DNA from: JAADIV01 sp964439085
Lineage (GTDB): Bacteria; Desulfobacterota; Desulfobulbia; Desulfobulbales; VMSU01
Assembly: GCA_964439085.1 (NCBI GenBank)
Contig: CAYTNB010000166.1
Span: 1-5,990 of the forward strand
Reading direction: 5' to 3'
Length of the DNA stretch: 5,990 bases
The position numbers and the translations under genes were made by a program. The notes beneath the pieces were generated by a model. It searched no databases. It saw nothing but the letters and a program-made list of their open reading frames with translations, and was not told where the DNA came from. Below are positions 1-4,121 of the stretch, piece by piece. How positions within the stretch are numbered: the stretch's first letter is position 1; every line of letters starts with the position of its first letter.

Positions 1-17
1 GCGGCAATGTATGCCGC
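1..17 (-). terminator. Possible terminator hairpin downstream of the Crp/Fnr regulator, cut by the window edge
   Basis: GCGGCA (1-6) and TGCCGC (12-17) are perfect inverted arms around a 5-base loop. On the minus strand the hairpin begins 3 bases after the regulator's TAA stop (21-23). A GC-rich stem right after a stop suggests an intrinsic terminator, but the T-run that should follow would lie outside the window, so this is not proven. The stem may also be longer than the six pairs seen. Confidence 0.4.
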
Positions 18-20
18 GGG

Positions 21-701
21 TTATCCGTTTTTACCTATTTTTTCGAGGCGTTGCATGTCGAGAATCTTGACGTGTTTCCCTTTGATGGCAATAATTGCTT
101 CCTGTGAAAGGTTGTTGAGCAACCGGCTAATCGTTTCGCGGGAGGTGCAAACCAGGTCGGCCAGCTCGCTGCGGCTGAGCGGGAGGTCGAATTCTTCCGA
201 CTTGTAAATTTCTTCTGAAAAATAGAGCAAATTTCCAGCCAGCCGTCCATAAATTTGGTTCTGTACCAATTTAACCGTTCTATTAAATTGTTCCAGTTCA
301 TTCTTGCATAATTCGACTATAATTTCGTAAGAAAAATCAGAGTTAGCCTTAAGAAGTGCTTTAAATGTATTAAGATCAACAAAACAAGCTGTTGTTTTTT
401 CCAGCGCTACGGCAGAATAGTGGTTAATTTTGTCGCCCATGGTGGTTGGTAATCCAAGATAACATGGCGCTTTTTTCAGTCTTAAAATTTGCGTTCGCTG
501 CGGCCCCTTTATCAGGAGTTTTACCATCCCTGTTTTAAGGTAAATGATGTTTGATGAAAGCGCATCCTGCTTAAAGATAGTATCCTGTTTTTCAAAAACA
601 GTCTCTACACAACTTTGTCCGAGTACCTGTAATTCCTCTTCACCCAAATTCTCCACCGACCGTGATTTTAATAAACAAGTCGAACAGCTAACATTTTCCA
701 T
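21..701 (-). CDS. Crp/Fnr family transcriptional regulator
   Basis: A 226-residue protein of normal Crp/Fnr length. Residues about 25-120 look like the cyclic-nucleotide-binding-type beta-roll sensor domain, with the family's INIIYLKTGMVKL-like core seen here as NIIYLKTGMVKLLIKG. A dimerisation helix follows at about 122-155. The C-terminal winged helix-turn-helix is at about 173-197 (LPLSRSELADLVCTSRETISRLLNNL region, DNA 111-185), and its SRETISR recognition helix is typical of the family. The N-terminus carries C6-x2-C9, with further cysteines at 31, 80, 106, 132 and 185. This is not the four-cysteine spacing of E. coli FNR, so an oxygen-sensing iron-sulfur cluster is possible but not shown. 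It is divergent from the sulfur/Hdr gene set and shares its intergenic region, which suggests that it controls that set. ATG at 701 is the first start and has no clear Shine-Dalgarno. The effector is unknown. Confidence 0.93.
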   Translation of the reverse strand: MENVSCSTCLLKSRSVENLGEEELQVLGQSCVETVFEKQDTIFKQDALSSNIIYLKTGMVKLLIKGPQRTQILRLKKAPCYLGLPTTMGDKINHYSAVALEKTTACFVDLNTFKALLKANSDFSYEIIVELCKNELEQFNRTVKLVQNQIYGRLAGNLLYFSEEIYKSEEFDLPLSRSELADLVCTSRETISRLLNNLSQEAIIAIKGKHVKILDMQRLEKIGKNG

Positions 702-728
702 CTGAATTGTTGTTTAGAAACAAGCAGG

Positions 729-736
729 CAAAATTA
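729..736 (-). promoter_or_regulatory. Candidate -7 promoter element for the Crp/Fnr regulator
   Basis: Read on the minus strand this is TAATTTTG, an exact match to the Bacteroidota -7 pattern TAnnTTTG. It would place the start of transcription near 722, about 20 bases before the ATG. No clear TTTG -33 box is present at the expected distance. That position (about 756-759) falls inside the Crp/Fnr-type palindrome, which would fit autoregulation. The assignment rests on the motif alone. Confidence 0.45.
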
Positions 737-743
737 CAATTTT

Positions 744-759
744 TGTGATACATATCACG
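744..759. promoter_or_regulatory. Crp/Fnr-type operator palindrome
   Basis: TGTGATACATATCACG contains a perfect inverted repeat, GTGATA (745-750) and TATCAC (753-758), around a CA spacer. It matches the classical Crp site TGTGA-N6-TCACA at every defined base except the last. It lies between the divergent regulator and the sulfur/Hdr genes, centred about 50 bases from the regulator's ATG and 116 bases from the dsrE-like ATG. Relative to the predicted starts it sits roughly 65-76 bases upstream on the plus strand, an activator-type distance, and overlaps the expected -33 region on the minus strand. The likely ligand is the product of the adjacent regulator gene; this is inferred. Confidence 0.72.
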
Positions 760-789
760 CTTTTTTGAAAGGTAACTCACAGCTGTTTT

Positions 790-821
790 CTTGTCTTGCG
801 CTAAACTCCGCAGTATTTTTG
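790..821 (+). promoter_or_regulatory. Candidate Bacteroidota-type promoter of the dsrE-tusA-hdrA operon
   Basis: TATTTTTG (814-821) matches the Bacteroidota -7 consensus TAnnTTTG exactly. CTTG (790-793) is three of four bases of the -33 TTTG box, and the 20 bases between the elements fit the known 19-21 base spacing. Transcription would start near 826-828, giving a leader of about 40 bases before the ATG at 868. The Crp/Fnr palindrome lies upstream of it. Confidence 0.55.
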
Positions 822-854
822 CCTTGTTAAATAAAAACAAATTAAAATCTATTT

Positions 855-860
855 GGAGGA
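855..860 (+). promoter_or_regulatory. Ribosome binding site that sets the dsrE-like start at 868
   Basis: GGAGGA ends 7 bases before the ATG at 868, an ideal distance. The frame is open upstream to a TTG at 853, but that TTG overlaps the Shine-Dalgarno itself and would add five residues (Met-Glu-Asp-Lys-Lys), so ATG 868 is the better start. Confidence 0.75.
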
Positions 861-867
861 CAAAAAA

Positions 868-1287
868 ATGGCAAACAAAAAATTAACGTTAGCACTTTAC
901 ACCGGCAGTGTAGATAAATTAACTGCAGCCGGTGTTATTTTGGGTGGCGCTGCCGCCGAAGACATGAATGTCGAAATTTTCGTGTTGTTACAAGCAGCCT
1001 TTGCATTCAAAAAAGAAAATGCAATGACCAACGATCGAGTTGCTGAAATTACTGATAAGAAAGATGACTTTTTAGCATCGCTCAAAGCGTTGGGAACTCC
1101 GCATTGGACAGAAGCCTTTAAAACAGCCAAAGAGATGACCAATGTAAAAATTCATATTTGCGGTTTTGCCGGAAAAGTGTGGAAAGGATACAAACTCGAC
1201 GATTTTATTGATCTCGCTGATGATATTTGCGGTATTGGGGAATACATCTCCTCTGCCGAAGAAGCAGATGTAAACCTGTTTATATAA
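868..1287 (+). CDS. DsrE-like sulfur-transfer protein
   Basis: A 139-residue cytoplasmic protein of the DsrE/DsrF-like fold. It has a first beta strand LTLALYTGS (6-14), a glycine/alanine-rich helix (AAGVILGGAAA, 20-30) and a second strand VEIFVLL (35-41). The C-terminal half contains VKIHICGF with Cys98, then Cys121 in DDICGIGEYI, and ends NVNLFI-like as DVNLFI. Proteins of this family carry sulfur as a cysteine persulfide and pass it to TusA-type partners; Cys98 is the likely acceptor by position, an inference. The next gene encodes a clear paralogue with the same cysteine spacing. It is the first gene of the operon, with the only strong Shine-Dalgarno near the promoter. It is too short and lacks the motifs to be a rhodanese. 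The family is well supported; the exact subgroup and sulfur substrate are not. Confidence 0.85.
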   Translation: MANKKLTLALYTGSVDKLTAAGVILGGAAAEDMNVEIFVLLQAAFAFKKENAMTNDRVAEITDKKDDFLASLKALGTPHWTEAFKTAKEMTNVKIHICGFAGKVWKGYKLDDFIDLADDICGIGEYISSAEEADVNLFI

Positions 1288-1309
1288 ATGATTCCAAATA
1301 ACGAATAGC

Positions 1310-1855
1310 ATGTCTCAGACATTAGAACAAAAAGTAGAAGCGCTCGAAAAGAAAGTAGAAGAACTTCAAAACCAGCGAAAAGACCAACTTTCAATGGTGG
1401 TCTTTTCCAATGATATGGATAAAATACTTGCTGCGATGGTTATCGCAATTGGTGCGGCTGCTATGGATACGGAGGTGAAATTGTTTTTCACTTTTTGGGC
1501 AATTAGTGCCCTGCGCGATAAGAATAAAAAAGTCAAAGGGAAAGATTTTAAATCAAAAATGTTTGGGACTATGCTCCCTCGAGGGGTTGACCAGCTTAAA
1601 CTCTCGAAACTGAATATGAAAGGCATGGGAAAAGACATGATGAAAGGAATCATGAAAAATAAAAAGGTTGCCTCTCTTGAAGAAATGATGGCTACGGCCG
1701 GTGAACTCGGTGTACAAATTGATATTTGTGAAATGTCGATGGATTTGATGGGATTTAAAAAAGAAGAGATGATTGACTATCCCAATTTAGGATATTGCGG
1801 GGTAGCTACTTTTTTGGCTGATGCCGGAGAAAGCAATATGCAGCTGTTTATTTAA
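1310..1855 (+). CDS. DsrE2-type (DsrE/DsrF/DrsH-like) sulfur-transfer protein
   Basis: A 181-residue protein. Residues 1-26 form a predicted coiled coil with hydrophobic residues in a clean 4-3 heptad pattern (L5, V9, L12, V16, L19), which suggests oligomerisation. The DsrE-like fold begins at QLSMVVFSNDMDKILAAMVI (26-45). A Met/Lys-rich insertion follows at about 72-120, typical of the longer DsrE2 proteins. Cys140 (VQIDICEMS) and Cys163 (NLGYCGVAT) are 23 residues apart, as in the preceding gene, and the C-terminus MQLFI also matches. The MVIAIGAAAM helix is hydrophobic (about 43-52) and DsrE2 proteins are often flagged as possibly membrane-associated, but one short segment is weak evidence here. 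Its start is 22 bases after the previous stop, without a strong Shine-Dalgarno. The likely role is persulfide relay between the DsrE-like protein and TusA; this is inferred. Confidence 0.87.
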   Translation: MSQTLEQKVEALEKKVEELQNQRKDQLSMVVFSNDMDKILAAMVIAIGAAAMDTEVKLFFTFWAISALRDKNKKVKGKDFKSKMFGTMLPRGVDQLKLSKLNMKGMGKDMMKGIMKNKKVASLEEMMATAGELGVQIDICEMSMDLMGFKKEEMIDYPNLGYCGVATFLADAGESNMQLFI

Positions 1856-1890
1856 AAAAATGAAGAATTATAAATTTAATATTTTATATC

Positions 1891-2139
1891 ATGAATACAG
1901 AAGAATTAGCACAAGTAAAAGCCGATAAATCGGTAGATGCACGAGGAACATCCTGCCCGGGTCCTTTGTTGGCAGCAAAAAAGGCCATCGGCCAAATTGA
2001 AAAAGGACAAATTATGGAAGTTTTGTCAGCCGATGAAGGAACACGTCGCGATATCCCGAAATGGTGTGGTAAAAAAGGGTACGAATACCTTGGTACTGTT
2101 GAAGAATCAGGATTTTTCAAAATCTTTTTAAGAAAGTAA
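1891..2139 (+). CDS. TusA-family sulfur carrier protein
   Basis: An 82-residue protein, normal for TusA/SirA-like carriers. The hallmark CPxP motif is present as SCPGPLLAAKKAI (21-33), with Cys22 as the persulfide-carrying residue at the start of the first helix. The order of elements is canonical: strand VDARG before the motif, helix, strand IMEVLSADEG (41-50), second helix RDIPKWCGKKGY (53-64), final strand GFFKIFLRK. A second cysteine, Cys59, lies in the second helix, as in many TusA-like proteins linked to sulfur energy metabolism rather than tRNA thiolation. Neighbouring DsrE-like and HdrA-like genes point to dissimilatory sulfur transfer; tRNA modification is the alternative and is less likely here. 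The start follows 35 bases of AT-rich sequence with no hairpin or Shine-Dalgarno. The next gene begins 2 bases after its stop, so the two are co-transcribed. Confidence 0.93.
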   Translation: MNTEELAQVKADKSVDARGTSCPGPLLAAKKAIGQIEKGQIMEVLSADEGTRRDIPKWCGKKGYEYLGTVEESGFFKIFLRK

Positions 2140-2141
2140 AA

Positions 2142-2549
2142 ATGGCTGGTGGGAAAGTAAAAAATAGCCCGAAGATACTGGTTTTTTCAACCGAGAAAAT
2201 TTCCGATCCGGCTATTGATATGGCGGGTCTGTTAAAATTACATTATCCGCCCACTGTTTACACTATTCCTATACCCTGTTCAAGTGCTATCAAACCCCGT
2301 TGGATTATGCATGCGCTTGAGCATGGTTTCGATGGGGTATTTATCGCTGCTGATGGCACGGACTGTCCTTACGGTGAGTCGTGTACCGTGAAAACCGGTG
2401 AGCTGATGCGTGTTACCCAGGAAATTCTGAAAGATAAAGGAATGGATCCCGCCCGCCTGAAAATGGCCGCCATCTGTTCCGTTTGCAGCGAGCCTTTTGT
2501 AAAACATGTGAAAAGTTTTGCCGAATATTTAAGTAAAGCAAGTGCCTAA
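2142..2549 (+). CDS. Hydrogenase iron-sulfur subunit, MvhD/FrhD-type
   Basis: A 135-residue protein whose core matches the MvhD/FrhD family, small [2Fe-2S] proteins that shuttle electrons between HdrA and a hydrogenase or other donor. Visible family landmarks are PCSSAIKPRWIMHAL (45-59), FDGVFIAADGTDCPYGESC (63-81), the helix ELMRVTQEILKDKGMDPARL (87-106) and the C-terminal helix FVKHVKSFAEYL. Cysteines are at 46, 75, 81, 112 and 115. Compared from memory with classical MvhD (CSGR..., GCxxGDCHY...GN, and no C-x2-C near the end), the first cysteine of the central motif is missing, while Cys81 and C112-x2-C115 are extra. It starts 2 bases after tusA and precedes the hdrA-like genes, which fits an electron-transfer subunit of that complex. 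The stop codon and last residues (SKASA) are encoded by the edge of the nonamer repeat array. No hydrogenase catalytic subunit is seen. Confidence 0.82.
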   Translation: MAGGKVKNSPKILVFSTEKISDPAIDMAGLLKLHYPPTVYTIPIPCSSAIKPRWIMHALEHGFDGVFIAADGTDCPYGESCTVKTGELMRVTQEILKDKGMDPARLKMAAICSVCSEPFVKHVKSFAEYLSKASA

Positions 2550-2762
2550 AGTGTCTTAAGTGCCTAAAGTACTTCAAGTACTTCAAGTATTTCAAGTACT
2601 TCAAGTATTTCAAGTACTTCAAGTATTTCAAGTACTTCAAGTACTTCAGGCACTCCAAGTACTCCAAGTACTTCAGGCACTCCAAGTACTTCAAGTACTT
2701 CAGGCACTCCAAGTACTCCAAGTACTTCAGGCACTCCAAGTACTTCAGGCACTTTAGGCACT
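2541..2762. repeat. Inverted-repeat arms at the ends of the nonamer array
   Basis: AGTGCCTAAAGTGTCT (2541-2556) and AGGCACTTTAGGCACT (2747-2762) are reverse complements at 15 of 16 positions, and in RNA the single difference would be a G-U pair. The left arm units are of AAGTGCCT type and the right arm units of AGGCACTT type, so the array has opposite-orientation ends. A transcript could fold the whole array into one long imperfect hairpin. This is visible in the sequence; folding in the cell is inference. Confidence 0.7.
2639..2746. repeat. Exact 54-bp direct duplication inside the nonamer array
   Basis: Units at 2639-2692 (AAGTACTTC, AGGCACTCC, AAGTACTCC, AAGTACTTC, AGGCACTCC, AAGTACTTC) recur in the same order and without any base change at 2693-2746. 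The perfect identity suggests a recent duplication of a six-unit block. Confidence 0.93.
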
Positions 2763-2813
2763 CCAAGTACTTCAGGCACTTTAGGTATTTCAAACTCTAA
2801 AAAATAATTTAGT

Positions 2814-4121
2814 ATGCAAGAAATAAGAAAAACATTGGAATACGACGTTCTTGTGGTTGGTGGCGGCATAGCCGGTGGCGAATCAGCTTTGAATCTCGCT
2901 AATCTCGGCTATAAAGTTTTACTGGTTGAGAAAGAATTGTCGATTGGTGGGAAAATGATATTGCTTAGCAAAGTGTTTCCTACACTTGATTGCGCAGCTT
3001 GTATTACTACCCCAAAAGTTTCGGAAATAGCAAGACACCCTAATATTACTGTTTTTACCGGTGCAGAACCGCTTAAAATTACCAAAAAGGGAGAACATAA
3101 CTTCGAGGCAATTATTCTGCAAAAACCGCGCTATGTAGATGTTGATGCCTGCACGGGCTGTCAGTTGTGCGAGGAGGCTTGCCCTGTTAGTGTTACCGAT
3201 GAATACCAATATGGTTTGGTGGGTCGTAAAGCAGCCTATATCCCCTTTAGTATTGCTAGCCCGCGAGCGGCAGCTATTGATATTGAGAACTGCATCCTTT
3301 GCGGTGCTTGCGAACGGGCCTGCCCTCCTGATTGTATTGATTTTACACAAACAGAAGAAGAATTTCTCGTAAAAATAAAAACGGTTATTACGGCCACGGG
3401 ATTTAAATTGTTCGACCCGCTAAAAATTCCACGGTATAATTTTGACAAAGCCAAAAATGTAATTACCTCCATGCAAATGGAGCGTGAGTTGGCACCGACA
3501 CGCCCTTTTAATACCGTTTTGCGGCCGGGCGATGGAAAGATGCCTGATAATATTGCCTACGTCTTGTGTACCGGTTCACGCGATAAATCGGTGGGAAACC
3601 CCATTTGTTCACAGGTTTGTTGCATGTATTCCATCAAACAAGCTCAATTGCTTTTAGGAGCACTTCCCATGGCTGATGTTACAATTTATTATCTGCATAT
3701 CAGAGCTTTTGGTAAAGGGTTCAACGAGTTTTATGCCCAGGCTCAAGATATGGGCGTGGAATTTGTTAAAGGTAAAGTTGGGAAAATAACTGAAAAAGAA
3801 AACGGCAACCTGATATTGCGTTATGAAGATATTGAAGCCGGAGTTGTGAAAGAATCCGAACATGATTTGGTGGTGCTTTCCGTTGGCGTTCTGCCCAATC
3901 AAGGAATTGATGAGGTTTTTGATAACGAAAAACTTAAATTAGATCCTTTTAATTTTATCGACCAATCTGATATCTTGGCAAGTCCTGCAAAAACAAGTAT
4001 TAAAGGTGTGTTTGTGTCCGGTACTGCTTCAGGTCCGATGGATATTCCCGATTCTATTTTATCAGGAGGTGCAGCATCTGCTGAAGCAACAAGTTATTTA
4101 CGGAAGGAGGAGTCAAAATGA
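2814..4121 (+). CDS. Short HdrA-like FAD/iron-sulfur protein (HdrA/QmoA family)
   Basis: A 435-residue cytoplasmic flavoprotein of the heterodisulfide reductase subunit A family. It starts straight into an FAD-binding Rossmann motif (VLVVGGGIAGGESA, 12-25), so it lacks the roughly 140-residue N-terminal domain of classical HdrA. Next comes the HdrA-specific FPTLDCAACITTPK segment (Cys60, Cys63), then an inserted ferredoxin domain with two complete [4Fe-4S] motifs: C113-x2-C116-x2-C119-x3-C123-P and C160-x2-C163-x2-C166-x3-C170-P. A CX12CX3CC set (C252, C265, C269, C270) resembles, from memory, the non-canonical cluster site of methanogen HdrA. The second FAD region includes GVFVSGTASGPMDIPDSI (398-415). 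There is no C-terminal ferredoxin domain. The size is close to QmoA. ATG 2814 follows an in-frame TAA at 2805 and has no clear Shine-Dalgarno. Its stop overlaps the next start (ATGA), so the two HdrA-like proteins are translationally coupled and probably form a complex. Confidence 0.9.
   Translation: MQEIRKTLEYDVLVVGGGIAGGESALNLANLGYKVLLVEKELSIGGKMILLSKVFPTLDCAACITTPKVSEIARHPNITVFTGAEPLKITKKGEHNFEAIILQKPRYVDVDACTGCQLCEEACPVSVTDEYQYGLVGRKAAYIPFSIASPRAAAIDIENCILCGACERACPPDCIDFTQTEEEFLVKIKTVITATGFKLFDPLKIPRYNFDKAKNVITSMQMERELAPTRPFNTVLRPGDGKMPDNIAYVLCTGSRDKSVGNPICSQVCCMYSIKQAQLLLGALPMADVTIYYLHIRAFGKGFNEFYAQAQDMGVEFVKGKVGKITEKENGNLILRYEDIEAGVVKESEHDLVVLSVGVLPNQGIDEVFDNEKLKLDPFNFIDQSDILASPAKTSIKGVFVSGTASGPMDIPDSILSGGAASAEATSYLRKEESK
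4104..4110 (+). promoter_or_regulatory. Strong ribosome binding site for the long hdrA-like gene
   Basis: AAGGAGG lies inside the last codons of the upstream gene, 7 bases before the ATG at 4118. It is one of only two strong Shine-Dalgarno sequences in the window. With the 4-base ATGA overlap it points to coupled and efficient translation of the second flavoprotein. Confidence 0.7.

Larger units (their letters stand above)
2540..2791. repeat. Nonamer tandem repeat array, 28 units
   Basis: Twenty-eight contiguous 9-base units fill nearly the whole gap between the MvhD-like and hdrA-like genes without losing register. The consensus is AAGTACTTC, with variants AAGTATTTC, AAGTACTCC, AGGCACTCC, AGGCACTTT and, at the left end, AAGTGCCTA and AAGTGTCTT. 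AAGTACTT is itself palindromic. There is higher-order structure: an 18-base period (AAGTACTTC then AAGTATTTC) over 2576-2629, an exact 54-base duplication (2639-2692 and 2693-2746), and AGGCACTTT-containing units at the right. This pattern indicates growth by slippage or unequal exchange. Because 9 is a multiple of 3, both strands stay open and give low-complexity VLQVLQ, YLKYLE or VLEVLG translations, which are not credible proteins. Function is unknown; length probably varies between strains. Confidence 0.95.

Noticed and set aside
824..840. TTGTT-N7-AACAA inverted repeat in the leader as a second operator
   Set aside because: Short arms in very AT-rich sequence, poor match to the upstream Crp/Fnr palindrome, and likely by chance.
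853..867. Upstream TTG start for the dsrE-like gene
   Set aside because: The TTG overlaps the GGAGGA ribosome binding site that serves the ATG at 868. The added residues are only the translated Shine-Dalgarno and spacer.
1288..1308. Tiny open frame ATG-ATT-CCA-AAT-AAC-GAA-TAG between the two dsrE-like genes
   Set aside because: Six codons with no ribosome binding site. It may merely help re-initiation, but nothing supports it as a gene.
897..1394. Minus-strand open frames opposite the dsrE-like genes
   Set aside because: They are antisense shadows of well-supported plus-strand genes and show no family motifs.
1856..1890. Possible terminator or internal promoter between the DsrE2-like and tusA-like genes
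   Set aside because: The 35 bases are AT-rich, with no stem and no TAnnTTTG match, so the genes are more likely co-transcribed.
2560..2757. Plus-strand open frame with a VLQVLQVFQALQ-type translation
   Set aside because: It lies fully within the nonamer array. Frames stay open because the unit length is divisible by three, and the product is pure low complexity.
2540..2791. CRISPR array
   Set aside because: The units are contiguous 9-mers with no spacers and no constant repeat of 23-40 bases. No cas genes are present.
2413..2869. Two minus-strand open frames (YLKYLECLKYLE-type and VLEVLGVPEVLG-type)
   Set aside because: Both arise from the same nonamer array read backwards and run into the antisense of neighbouring genes. 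They have no start signals or protein-like composition. The leucine-rich look is due to the repeat.
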